Origin: Allotamlana fucoidanivorans
GTDB lineage: Bacteria > Bacteroidota > Bacteroidia > Flavobacteriales > Flavobacteriaceae
NCBI RefSeq assembly: GCF_006265225.1
Contig: NZ_VDCS01000015.1
Span: 31,989-95,988 of the forward strand
Direction: 5' to 3'
Length of the DNA: 64,000 bases
In this document: positions 46,783 to 55,811 of the stretch, in pieces
Position numbering within the stretch: position 1 is the first letter of the stretch
How the letters are laid out: each line of letters opens with the position of its first letter
Notes under the pieces: model-generated
Seen by the model: only the letters and a program-made list of their open reading frames with translations
What the model was told of the DNA's origin: nothing
Database searches by the model: none
Program-made: the position numbers and the translations under genes

Positions 46783-48384
46783 TTATTTCTCCCAGTATTC
46801 ATCTATAATTTTTTGAATGTGTGGGTAATTTGCATCAGTTTCATGATATAGTTCTCGTTGACTTTTCATTTCTTCTTTTAAGGATATTACAAGATCTTTA
46901 TACTCAGGATTGTTGTAAACGTTAATGACTTCATACGGGTCATTTTGTAAATCATACAATTCCCATGCTGGCGGGGTTGGACCAATTTTTATACTTTGAT
47001 CATCGGGTAACCACCATCTTGATCTTTGGCCAACTTTTTCTAAGTTCCAATGCCTGCCATAAAAGAAAATCAACTTATAGTTTTTAGTTCTTATTCCAAA
47101 ATGAGCAGGAATATCATGATGTTCTAAATGTAGCCAATATCTATAATAGGAGGCGGTTCTCCAATTATCAGGTTGCTCATTCTCCAACAAGGGTTTGATG
47201 CTTTTACCTTGCATGTAATCTGGCACATGCCCTCCTGCAAGATCAATGATGGTTGGTGCGTAATCTGTATTGTTAATTATTGTTTCATTACGCGAGCCCG
47301 CTTTAATCAGTTTATTATATTTTATAATGAAAGGCATTTTCATAGACTCTTCATACATCCAACGTTTGTCAACCATATCATGTTCTCCAAGCATCATACC
47401 TTGATCGGAAGAGTAGATGATAATAGTATTGTCATAGAGATTATTATCCTTTAAATATTGAATGAATTTACCAATATTATCATCAATACCTTTAACACAT
47501 CTCAAATATTTTTTTAAATACTTTTGATAAGAAGCAGAGGTAGCTTCGTCACCTGATAAATTAGGATCTATTTTCAATTTGTCTACATAATTGAAAAATT
47601 TATGTCTGTTTGAAACCGAACTACCTATAACATCTATGAGACTATCATTTTTGCCTCTAGTTCCTTCCGAGCCCCAATTTGGTTGATGGTATAAACTTTC
47701 TGGCTCAGGAATTTTTGAGTCAGCCAGATAGTCTTCATATCTAGGGGCGTATTCAAACCAATCATGCGGTGCTTTCATTTGATACATTAGCATAAAAGGT
47801 TTTTGAGAATCTTTTCTGTTTGACAACCATTCAATAGCTTTATTGGTAATCACATCGGTTGAATGTCCTGTTGTTTGTACCACATTTTTAGGCCATTCGC
47901 CTTTGTTTTTTTCTCTAAAAGACGGATTGAAATATTTCCCCTGACCTTCTAAAACACTATAAAAGTCAAATGCGGAAGGCTCTTCATGCAAGTGCCATTT
48001 ACCTATTATGGCTGTTTCATAACCGCGTTTTTTCATTTCAATGGGTAAATACTGTCTATCACCGTCAATACCATTGCTAAAATCTAAAACCCCATTAGTT
48101 TGACTATATTGTCCTGTTATTATAGTAGCTCGACTTGGTGTACAAATGGAATTGGAAACAAAACAGTTTTCAAACACCATGCCTTCTGAAGCTAATTTAT
48201 CAAGATTAGGGGTAGGGTTTAAAGACGCTAATCTGCTACCATAAGTGCCAATAGCATTAGTAGCATGGTCGTCTGTCATAATATAAATAATATTTGGTTT
48301 CTCAGGGAATGTCTCTTTTTTTTGAGCACACCCCATGCATGGTATTATTGTTAATAATATGATATATAGTTTTAATTTAAGCAT
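46783..48384 (-). CDS. lipoprotein sulfatase (S1 family)
   Basis: The 533-residue protein has a lipoprotein signal (IIPCMGC, Cys 19). It has metal-binding D38-D39 in IYIMTDDHATNAIG and the formylglycine motif C81-T-P-S-R85 in NSICTPSRATIITGQYSQTNG. It needs an anaerobic or FGE-type maturase, which is not in this window. Probable substrates are sulfated sugars of glycans, consistent with the adjacent GH29 fucosidase. It lies 27 nt downstream of the GH29 gene. Confidence 0.9.
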   Translation of the reverse strand: MLKLKLYIILLTIIPCMGCAQKKETFPEKPNIIYIMTDDHATNAIGTYGSRLASLNPTPNLDKLASEGMVFENCFVSNSICTPSRATIITGQYSQTNGVLDFSNGIDGDRQYLPIEMKKRGYETAIIGKWHLHEEPSAFDFYSVLEGQGKYFNPSFREKNKGEWPKNVVQTTGHSTDVITNKAIEWLSNRKDSQKPFMLMYQMKAPHDWFEYAPRYEDYLADSKIPEPESLYHQPNWGSEGTRGKNDSLIDVIGSSVSNRHKFFNYVDKLKIDPNLSGDEATSASYQKYLKKYLRCVKGIDDNIGKFIQYLKDNNLYDNTIIIYSSDQGMMLGEHDMVDKRWMYEESMKMPFIIKYNKLIKAGSRNETIINNTDYAPTIIDLAGGHVPDYMQGKSIKPLLENEQPDNWRTASYYRYWLHLEHHDIPAHFGIRTKNYKLIFFYGRHWNLEKVGQRSRWWLPDDQSIKIGPTPPAWELYDLQNDPYEVINVYNNPEYKDLVISLKEEMKSQRELYHETDANYPHIQKIIDEYWEK

Positions 48385-48411
48385 TTCAATTTTTTAATTT
48401 TGAGTAAAAGT

Positions 48412-49962
48412 TTATAGGTTTACCTTATATACCAAGGCATGTTGCCCCGTTATTTTTTTAGGTGCTTTTAACTTTAAACCTTCTTGGGTTTTACGCCACG
48501 AAATGGTTTCATTACTTCCAAGTAACTCTATTGATTTTATTTTTTCATTGGCTCCAACATTTTCTTTTGAAAAGGTGGTTAACGTGAATTCTTGATTCGG
48601 TTCAGGAATATCTAACTGAATAACATATAGAACATCTTTTGATTTGTTTTGGGTAAATCTAAAATCTGTTGGTTTGTAGGTAACACCATTTCCTTGTACA
48701 CCTCCAAAATGATTCTTTTTTAATTTGGTATCACCTTCTCCATAGGTTTTATAAGGACGAGTTTTATAAATAGCCTCACCATTATTAGTTAACCATTTGC
48801 CTATTTGTAACAAACCTTCTCTTTGTTTTTCAGGAATCTTACCGTCATGAGTAGGGGTTATATTAAGCAATAAACAACCGTTTTTGCTTGAAATATCTAC
48901 TAGTTCTTGAATGATAATTTGTGGAGTTTTGAGTTTAAGATTAGATCGCCAGCTCCAACCATTCCAAGCATAAGAGTCATCTGTTAACCACGGAAAATCT
49001 GTTTTTTCATCAAAACGACCTTTCTCTAAATCAATAACTCCAACACCCTTTTCTAGATCTTCATTCTTATAAGTAAGAACCACCTCTTTGTCCCACTTTA
49101 AAGCCTTATTGTAGTAATAAGCTACCATTTCTTTTCTGTCTTTTTCTGGTAGTAAGAATACCCGGCTGTCAAACCACAATAAATCAGGTTTATATTGGTC
49201 AATAACTTCATGAATTTTTGCTTTCCACAAATCGATAAATTTTTGACTAGGTTTATCTTCATCTAATACAATGCCGTCATATTGACCACTGGCATTTTTC
49301 CCTAAACGGTAAAAAGTTTCTTTAGGCGTCACTTCACCAAAAAGCGATCTAAATTCAATATTTGTAGTATCGGCAAGACCATTCCATAAATTGTACCAAC
49401 CCCATTCCCAACTGTGATGAAATGTAGCGACAAATTTTAAATCTTTAGCTTTTATGGCTTTTTCAAGCTCACCAACAATATCAAGTTTAGGCCCATAATT
49501 TACAGAGTTGTATGGGTTAACCTTGCTATTCCAGTTTGAGAAATAATCACAGTGCTCAGCAACTGGACCTACAAATTTAGCGCCTGATTTTTTAAACAGT
49601 TCTGCCCATTCAGCGGCATCAAAATGCTGTGCTGTAAACTTCGGAAAGAAGTCATAATACTGAACACTGTCGCCATAAGTTTCTAAATGATGTTCCCTTA
49701 AATCATGATTCCAGCCTTTATCTTTGTCTTCATACATATGATGTGAATACCATTCACCTTTTCCCATATATGAGTAAACGCCCCAATGGAAATAAATGCC
49801 AAACTTAGCATCTAAAAACCATTCTGGGGTTTGATGTTGTTTTAAAGATTCCCAAGATGGTTCAAAAGTATTTACATTTTTTTGAGAAGGGAACTCCTCT
49901 TTTTTCTGAGCATTGCAGCATAATGTTAAGAAGCAAAGTAAAGCGAAGCAGGATGATTTCAT
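48412..49962 (-). CDS. GH29 alpha-L-fucosidase, exported
   Basis: The 516-residue protein has an N-terminal export signal (MKSSCFALLCFLTLCC, possible lipobox). The GH29 catalytic fold shows FGIYFHWGVYSYMGKGEWY and the nucleophile D265 in PDLLWFDSRVFL. It removes alpha-L-fucose from non-reducing ends. The start is preceded at 49976-49988 by a 13-bp AT motif that also occurs in the IclR intergenic region. It leads a group with the sulfatase and sugar transporter, so it probably releases fucose from a sulfated glycan. Confidence 0.9.
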   Translation of the reverse strand: MKSSCFALLCFLTLCCNAQKKEEFPSQKNVNTFEPSWESLKQHQTPEWFLDAKFGIYFHWGVYSYMGKGEWYSHHMYEDKDKGWNHDLREHHLETYGDSVQYYDFFPKFTAQHFDAAEWAELFKKSGAKFVGPVAEHCDYFSNWNSKVNPYNSVNYGPKLDIVGELEKAIKAKDLKFVATFHHSWEWGWYNLWNGLADTTNIEFRSLFGEVTPKETFYRLGKNASGQYDGIVLDEDKPSQKFIDLWKAKIHEVIDQYKPDLLWFDSRVFLLPEKDRKEMVAYYYNKALKWDKEVVLTYKNEDLEKGVGVIDLEKGRFDEKTDFPWLTDDSYAWNGWSWRSNLKLKTPQIIIQELVDISSKNGCLLLNITPTHDGKIPEKQREGLLQIGKWLTNNGEAIYKTRPYKTYGEGDTKLKKNHFGGVQGNGVTYKPTDFRFTQNKSKDVLYVIQLDIPEPNQEFTLTTFSKENVGANEKIKSIELLGSNETISWRKTQEGLKLKAPKKITGQHALVYKVNL

Positions 49963-49975
49963 TTTATGATAAATC

Positions 49976-49988
49976 TAAATTTTATATA
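49976..49988. promoter_or_regulatory. 13-bp AT motif upstream of GH29, shared with the IclR promoter region
   Basis: TAAATTTTATATA at 49976-49988 is identical to 56926-56938, which lies inside the promoter spacer of the catabolic operon. Here it lies 14 nt upstream of the GH29 start codon. A shared regulator is likely if it is not a chance AT match. Confidence 0.4.
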
Positions 49989-50025
49989 GTTTGTCAATCT
50001 AAAGGTGACCATATTAGTTATATGT

Positions 50026-51096
50026 TTAAGCATTGTATAGTGGCGTAACACCGCCATCATCATTAGAATCGTACGCAGCTTCAACAATAGCCATAGAATG
50101 TACTACATCTTCAACACTTGTTGGTAATACGTCTGTTGAGCCTTCAATATAGCGCATTAAGGAAGCCATGGTACCCACAAATGCATCAGGAAACCAGGAG
50201 CCTTCTAAATCTACTTCAATCCATTTTGGAGTTTCTCCTTCTTTAACAATACAATATTGAAATAAATCGGGTTTACCATTAGGGTAATCCAGTAGCAAGC
50301 CAATTCTAGCTTTTATGGCTCCTTTTGTGCCTTCCCACTTTACAAAGCTTTCTTGATTTTTTTCTCCAAAATTATGATCATGATTTGTGTTTATGATAGC
50401 TCGCATAGAATCATTGTAATCCATAATAGTAGTTGTTCTTGTGGATGACATGGGTTTACCTGGATTTTTCAAAGTTTTGGCATACACCTTCTTTGGGTTG
50501 CCTAAAAACGATCTGATTAAATCAATATAATGGATACTATGTTGCTGTATTTCTAGTCTGGGATGATTGACTACATTTGGGAAATATTCCCATGGCGTAT
50601 AGGTGGTTAATCTAACCTCAAAATCATATAACTCACCAATATGTCCTTGGTCTATCATATATTTTGCGGCCATCACATAGGGCGCATAACGCATTTGACA
50701 ATTAATGGCCGCCTTGAGTTTTTTTCTTCTACAAACTTCTAAAATATCTAAAGTTTGCTCATAGTTATCGCCCATAGGTTTTTGTATGAGTACCGCGGCG
50801 TTATCTGGCAACAGGTCAAGGGTTGGTACAAATTGATTTGGCATCAAGGTTAAATCATAGACCGCGTTTTCAGGTGCTGCTTCAACCATAGCTTCAACAT
50901 CATCAAATACATTGGGAATATTAAATGTATTGGCTAAATCAATGGCACGTTGCTTTGTTCTGTTGGTGATGCCAGCTACATTAAATCCAGCATTTTTATA
51001 AGCTGGTAAATGTGCGTCTCTAACTATGCCTCCAGCACCAATAATGTATATAGGTCTATTTTCTTTGGGTAATTCTGGTTTATAGATTAATTCCAT
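50026..51096 (-). CDS. Gfo/Idh/MocA family oxidoreductase
   Basis: The 356-residue protein has an N-terminal Rossmann fold (YIIGAGGIVRDAHLPAYKNAGF, about 18-39) and a modified EKP motif (IQKPMG instead of EKP). A C-terminal alpha/beta sugar-substrate domain includes LEIQQHSIHYIDLIRSFLG. It oxidises or reduces a sugar or cyclitol using NAD(P). It follows the SBP-like gene by 2 nt and is the last gene of the tightly spaced operon before the GH29 gene. The substrate is unknown. Confidence 0.87.
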   Translation of the reverse strand: MELIYKPELPKENRPIYIIGAGGIVRDAHLPAYKNAGFNVAGITNRTKQRAIDLANTFNIPNVFDDVEAMVEAAPENAVYDLTLMPNQFVPTLDLLPDNAAVLIQKPMGDNYEQTLDILEVCRRKKLKAAINCQMRYAPYVMAAKYMIDQGHIGELYDFEVRLTTYTPWEYFPNVVNHPRLEIQQHSIHYIDLIRSFLGNPKKVYAKTLKNPGKPMSSTRTTTIMDYNDSMRAIINTNHDHNFGEKNQESFVKWEGTKGAIKARIGLLLDYPNGKPDLFQYCIVKEGETPKWIEVDLEGSWFPDAFVGTMASLMRYIEGSTDVLPTSVEDVVHSMAIVEAAYDSNDDGGVTPLYNA

Positions 51097-51098
51097 CG

Positions 51099-52337
51099 TT
51101 ATGAATTTTCTATGTGATTAATTTTTATTTGTGCCTCATCAAGAATATCTTTTATCTCCTGAGTTGTATTAATAACTTTTAAAACTAAGTCATCTATAAC
51201 ATCTGCTATATCAGACCAATTACTTTTTCTAGGTAAGGAACGTGTGTTTTCGTGTAAAGCGTCTAATTTATGATAGTAGGGAACCGTTTTATTTACTTCT
51301 TTATCTATCCAAGTAGATTTTCTACAACCAATGGCGCCTTCAAGGGTAACTAATTTATCGTTCGCTTTGTTTACAGCAAATTTTATGAATTGATAGGCTA
51401 AATCTTTATGCTGGCTGCCACTACCAATAACATACATCCAATAGGCGTTTAGTGAGGTGTCTCGACCATTTGGTCCAGCAGGTACATCGGTAATATCAAC
51501 TTTTCCTTTTACTTTTGAATCTTCTAAAAACTCACACATAGAGGCAAAACCAAACCAATTAACCATCATAGCTAATTCACCATTAGCAAAGGCCATTCCA
51601 GATTTTACAGAATCAAAATCACGTGAATTTGGGTGCATGGCATTGATGTTCTTTAATGCGTTTCTATAAAACGTCATACCTTCAATAGCTGCTTGTGAAT
51701 TTAACTTAACCCTGTTATGTTCGTCAAAAAGGTCACCGTTTCTAGTCCATAATTGTAAACAAAAATCAAATACGGTATTATGACCATCAGGGTAAGCGGC
51801 AAATGTAGTGCCATACAAATTATCTTCAGGTCTGTTGAAAAATTCAGCAACTTCAATGAGGTCATCCCAAGTTTTTGGAACTACCAGCTGCTTACCATAA
51901 TCTCTATAAAACCTAATGCCTTCTTCCATAGATTCAAATAAGTCTTTTCTATAAATTAAGCATTCAGGTCCATCATGAAAAGGAAGCCCTACGGTTTTAT
52001 TATCAAATTCTTGTTTGTATAGTAAGGAACGCGACCAGCCATGAGGGAAATCTTCTGGAGGGTCATATTTAATGTAAGGTGTTAAATCTTCAATAGCGTT
52101 TGAGGTGTAGGCCTCCGTAATCCAATCAGTGTTGATTAAAGAAACATCCCAATCACCATTTTTTAAACCGTTGTTTTTTAATATGGTGTCATATAAGGGG
52201 TGAAGGTCAAATGGAATAGCTTCAAGCTGTAGAGGGCATCCTGTTTTTTTACAGAATGCCTCCCAGATTTTGTCTATGGCACTTTCAAAAGCATCAAATT
52301 TTCTAACCGCTATTTTAAATGTATTCTTACCCATCAT
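51099..52337 (-). CDS. SBP-fold protein without signal peptide, coupled to CoA-transferase
   Basis: The 412-residue protein resembles an ABC-type extracellular solute-binding protein (family 1): KIAVRKFDAFESAIDKIWEAF, DVSLINTDWITEAY, TFAAYPDGHNTVFDFCLQLW, MAFANGELAMMVNW. It begins directly with the mature fold and has no hydrophobic signal or lipobox. The ATG overlaps the CoA-transferase stop by 1 nt (TAATG), so translation is coupled and there is no room for a leader. No ABC permease or ATPase is in the window. I infer a cytoplasmic ligand-binding role. It is paired with another SBP-like protein at 54635. Confidence 0.85.
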   Translation of the reverse strand: MMGKNTFKIAVRKFDAFESAIDKIWEAFCKKTGCPLQLEAIPFDLHPLYDTILKNNGLKNGDWDVSLINTDWITEAYTSNAIEDLTPYIKYDPPEDFPHGWSRSLLYKQEFDNKTVGLPFHDGPECLIYRKDLFESMEEGIRFYRDYGKQLVVPKTWDDLIEVAEFFNRPEDNLYGTTFAAYPDGHNTVFDFCLQLWTRNGDLFDEHNRVKLNSQAAIEGMTFYRNALKNINAMHPNSRDFDSVKSGMAFANGELAMMVNWFGFASMCEFLEDSKVKGKVDITDVPAGPNGRDTSLNAYWMYVIGSGSQHKDLAYQFIKFAVNKANDKLVTLEGAIGCRKSTWIDKEVNKTVPYYHKLDALHENTRSLPRKSNWSDIADVIDDLVLKVINTTQEIKDILDEAQIKINHIENS

Positions 52338-53479
52338 TAAGAAATTAATTCCTTAACTATGGCTTCTGTATGTTCTCCTAGATGAGGAGAGCCTAACGTT
52401 GAGGTTAAATTTTTGCCATCAATTTTTATTGGGCAGCGGGTGGTTTTATATTCAAAGCCGTCACTCATGGTTACAGTTTGAATCATGTTGAGTACTTTAA
52501 ATCCTTCTTCTGAAAATAAAGTCTCCCAATCCATAACTTTTGCACACCAAATATCTGCTGGCTCTAATATAGAAAGCCATTTCTCAGTGGTGCCTGTACT
52601 TAAATGGTTTGCAAGTTCCTTTTTAATAGCATCTCTTTCTGTAAACCAGGAGGCTACCTCGGTGTAAGATTTTAAAGGTTCGCATCCCAATAATTCTCCT
52701 AACACAGGGATAGACCCCATAGCTAAAACCATATAGCCGTTTTGGGTTTTGTAGATACCATAAGGCGCTCCTAAATACGCATGAGCACTATTGTTTTTTG
52801 GGCGTATGGTTGGTGCTCCTCCATCATGATAAAATGTGGTAATAGATTCAAATTGAAAATCTAAAATAGATTCTAACATATTAACGGATATTTTACTGCC
52901 TTCATTAGTCTTAGAACGTTTTACTAAAGCCGCTAAAATACCTTGAACCAGGTGAGCTCCAGAAAGGATGTCCACAAGCGCCAAACCAATAGGAGTGGGG
53001 CCATTGCCTTCAATACCATTTAGCCACGTAACACCTGATAGAGACTGGGCTAGTAAATCTTGACCAGGCTTTGTTTTCCAAGGCCCTTCATTGCCATATC
53101 CTGAAATACTGGCATATACGATATTAGGATTTAATTTCTTTATAGTTTCATATTCAAACCCTAAGCGCTCAATAACTCCTGGTCTGAAATTATGAACAAA
53201 AACATCGGCTTTCTCAATAAGTTTTAAAACCCGATTTTTATCAATGTCAATTTTTAAATCGGCCTGAAAACTTTCTTTGTTTCTATTAATGGCACGGAAA
53301 ATAGAAGATTCTCCGTTTAAGTTTACATTTGAAACATATAGTTGCCGACAAATATCACCAGTTTCTGGACGTTCTACTTTAATGACTCTGGCGCCTAAAT
53401 CGGCTAACCGTAAAGTTGCCGAAGGGGCAGATAAAAACTGACTTAAATCTATAACTAATATATCTTGTAATGGTTTCAT
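52337..53479 (-). CDS. family III (CaiB/BaiF) CoA-transferase, copy 1
   Basis: The 380-residue protein has the family opening [31 protein letters not shown]. The conserved [19 protein letters not shown] segment is present, and Asp 170 in [12 protein letters not shown] aligns with the catalytic Asp 169 of formyl-CoA transferase. It moves CoA between acids through an aspartyl-CoA mixed anhydride. It lies 8 nt downstream of a paralogue with the same motif positions and overlaps the next SBP-like gene by 1 nt. The acid substrate is unknown. Confidence 0.9.
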   Translation of the reverse strand: MKPLQDILVIDLSQFLSAPSATLRLADLGARVIKVERPETGDICRQLYVSNVNLNGESSIFRAINRNKESFQADLKIDIDKNRVLKLIEKADVFVHNFRPGVIERLGFEYETIKKLNPNIVYASISGYGNEGPWKTKPGQDLLAQSLSGVTWLNGIEGNGPTPIGLALVDILSGAHLVQGILAALVKRSKTNEGSKISVNMLESILDFQFESITTFYHDGGAPTIRPKNNSAHAYLGAPYGIYKTQNGYMVLAMGSIPVLGELLGCEPLKSYTEVASWFTERDAIKKELANHLSTGTTEKWLSILEPADIWCAKVMDWETLFSEEGFKVLNMIQTVTMSDGFEYKTTRCPIKIDGKNLTSTLGSPHLGEHTEAIVKELIS

Positions 53480-53487
53480 GTTTTTAT

Positions 53488-54630
53488 TTATAGATTAAAT
53501 TCTTTAATGATATCTTGCGTGTGCTGACCTACTCTAGGTGCAGGTTTACTGGCAAAAATACGTTGGTCATTGACGCGTATAGGAGATCTTAAAGTATGTA
53601 CTTCTTCTCCAGACAGTAAAGGTAGTTTTTGATCCATTTTAAGGACCTTGTAAGCTTCGTGATTTACAAGTGTTTTGTAATCAAGAACGTCTGAACACCA
53701 GATACCTTCAGTTTCAAGAAGGTTTAACCAATGGTTAGAATTTTCAGTAATGAATTTAGCTCTTAGAATATCCATGATTTCATCTCGTTTTCTAAACCAC
53801 GACTCTGTGTCTGAATAGGCTTCAATTTCATTGCACTGAATCACTTGTCCTAACTTAAGTAGTGATCCCATAGCCAAAGCTATGTAGTTGTCTTTAGTTT
53901 TATAGATGCCATAGGGGGCTCCTAAATACGGGTTGGCAGCACCTTTTTTAGCTCGTTTTACGGGTTTGTTTCCGTCATTTAAATAAGTAGTAATGACTTC
54001 AAATTGTAAATCTAATGTAGATTCAAGTAGACTAACTTCCACTAAAGCTCCTTTATTGGTTTTTGAACGTTTTACAAGACTAGCCAAAATACCATGAGCT
54101 AGGTGCGTACCTGTAATTAAATCGGAAACCGCAGCACCAACAGGCACGGGGTCATCATCAGCGTTTCCAGTTAGGTTTGCAAAACCAGACATAGCTTGAA
54201 TAAGTAGATCTTGTCCAGGCTTTTTTGCCCAAGGGCCAATCGTTCCATAGCCCGTAACCGTAGCATAAACAAGTCTTGGATTTATTTCTTGAACCGTATT
54301 GTAATCTAAACCAATTTTATCCATAACACCTGGTCTGAAATTATGAGTCATAACGTCGGCCTGTGCAATGAGTTTTTTTACGCGCTCTAAATCTTCAGGA
54401 TCTTTTAAGTTTGCTGCATACGAATCTTTATTTCTGTTTACGGTATGAAATACCAAACTGCTTCCATCTAAAAACAAGTTTTTAAGTGCAATTTGTCTTC
54501 CTGCTTCCCCGCTATTTGGGCGTTCTATTTTGATAACTCTAGCTCCTAAATCAGCTAATTTTAAACCAGCCGATGGACCAGCCATAAATTGTGCAAATTC
54601 AAGAACTAAAACACCTTCTAATGGTTTCAT
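53488..54630 (-). CDS. family III (CaiB/BaiF) CoA-transferase, copy 2
   Basis: The 380-residue protein is a paralogue of the adjacent copy with the same length and register: [48 protein letters not shown]. The catalytic Asp 170 is in [12 protein letters not shown]. It is likely to form a homodimer or, given the linkage, a heterodimer with copy 1, as in benzylsuccinate CoA-transferase (BbsEF). Both retain the Asp, so neither is an obvious inactive partner. It is 4 nt downstream of the second SBP-like gene. Confidence 0.9.
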   Translation of the reverse strand: MKPLEGVLVLEFAQFMAGPSAGLKLADLGARVIKIERPNSGEAGRQIALKNLFLDGSSLVFHTVNRNKDSYAANLKDPEDLERVKKLIAQADVMTHNFRPGVMDKIGLDYNTVQEINPRLVYATVTGYGTIGPWAKKPGQDLLIQAMSGFANLTGNADDDPVPVGAAVSDLITGTHLAHGILASLVKRSKTNKGALVEVSLLESTLDLQFEVITTYLNDGNKPVKRAKKGAANPYLGAPYGIYKTKDNYIALAMGSLLKLGQVIQCNEIEAYSDTESWFRKRDEIMDILRAKFITENSNHWLNLLETEGIWCSDVLDYKTLVNHEAYKVLKMDQKLPLLSGEEVHTLRSPIRVNDQRIFASKPAPRVGQHTQDIIKEFNL

Positions 54631-54634
54631 AATT

Positions 54635-55789
54635 TTAAATGTCTAGTGATTTTCTATATAAGGTATTTAGCTTTTCAAGCAATGCCTTTTCATTTCCACC
54701 GTTCATCATATATTCTCTAATAGGCGCACCGGCTCTATCTTGAAAATACATGTGTCCGTTATAACGTGGGCGTAAAAATGCTCTATCTAAACTAGGTAGT
54801 GTATTTTTGAAGAAGTTGGCCGTTAAACTATTGGTATGCTCATCGGTCCAGGATTTTCTATGACCAGGCTGCCCACCATTATCAAAGAATATGGTTTTTT
54901 GGCAAGCCTCAGAAGCCGTATATTCTACATACTTCATTACAGTTTCAATTTCTTTGGTATTTACAGAAACAGCTAAACCTGTGCCACCTAAGGTTGAAAT
55001 GGCTCTTCCGTACCCCTTAATATCAACCATATCGTGGAAGTGCAATGCTTTTCTAGCATACCCATTTCGGCTGTAGTTTGTATACCCATAAGCCCAAGGA
55101 CAATACGCATACTTATCCGTTAAGGTCATGGCTTCATAGACTTGAATGGGATTCCAATTAAAAATTTGATCATCCATTTCTACGGCTAGCTCTCTCAACA
55201 TTTTTAAGGCTTGAATACCCATGTCCTCACTTACAACATGCTCTTTTGACGTACACACATCTTCACCCATGGTACAACACATCATATAGAAATTCATCAA
55301 TGTATCTTGGGGAATTCCTGGCATAATGACTAAACCTTGTTTCGCTAAATTTAGTAAATCGTCATAGGTTTCAGGAAGAGTTAAGCCTTTAGCTTCAAAT
55401 AAATCAGGTCGGCTTGAAGCCACAGGAGTAGCAGCATCAACTGCTAGAGCCCACTGATGACCATTTGATGAGTAACTTTCATGTGATCTCCCTACACTAT
55501 TTTCATCTAAATCTTTCATAAATGATTTTGGAAGATATTCATCTAAAGCAAGAATAACATTGTTTTTTCCAGCAAAACCAGCCCAAGGATGGTCAATAAT
55601 TAATAAATCATAGCGCTTGGCTAATTCGTTAATTGGTTCATCGGCAAAGGCTTGTAACGAACGTTTTTCCCACGTAATATCTACATTGGGGTTTAATTCT
55701 GAAAAGCGTTGTGCAGTGGCAACAACAGATGTAAATCCTCTACTGTGATTCCATGTGATACCTTTTAAGTGTATGCGTTTTGTACTCAT
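54635..55789 (-). CDS. second SBP-fold protein without signal peptide
   Basis: The 384-residue protein belongs to the family 1 solute-binding fold: MSTKRIHLKGITWNHSRGF, RFSELNPNVDITWEKRSL, YDLLIIDHPWAGFAG, YAYCPWAYGYTNYSRN. It starts at residue 1 of the mature domain with no signal peptide or lipobox. It lies 4 nt upstream of CoA-transferase copy 2 and 22 nt downstream of the RhaT-like gene. No ABC transporter membrane or ATPase genes are near. With the sister gene at 51099 it flanks the pair of CoA-transferases symmetrically. I infer a cytoplasmic role in handling their substrate. Confidence 0.85.
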   Translation of the reverse strand: MSTKRIHLKGITWNHSRGFTSVVATAQRFSELNPNVDITWEKRSLQAFADEPINELAKRYDLLIIDHPWAGFAGKNNVILALDEYLPKSFMKDLDENSVGRSHESYSSNGHQWALAVDAATPVASSRPDLFEAKGLTLPETYDDLLNLAKQGLVIMPGIPQDTLMNFYMMCCTMGEDVCTSKEHVVSEDMGIQALKMLRELAVEMDDQIFNWNPIQVYEAMTLTDKYAYCPWAYGYTNYSRNGYARKALHFHDMVDIKGYGRAISTLGGTGLAVSVNTKEIETVMKYVEYTASEACQKTIFFDNGGQPGHRKSWTDEHTNSLTANFFKNTLPSLDRAFLRPRYNGHMYFQDRAGAPIREYMMNGGNEKALLEKLNTLYRKSLDI

Positions 55790-55811
55790 ATTATTTAAAT
55801 CTATTTCTTTT

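Noticed and set aside
51099..52337. A periplasmic solute-binding protein of an ABC importer
   Set aside because: No signal peptide or lipobox is possible because the start overlaps the preceding stop codon. No permease or ATPase gene occurs in the locus.
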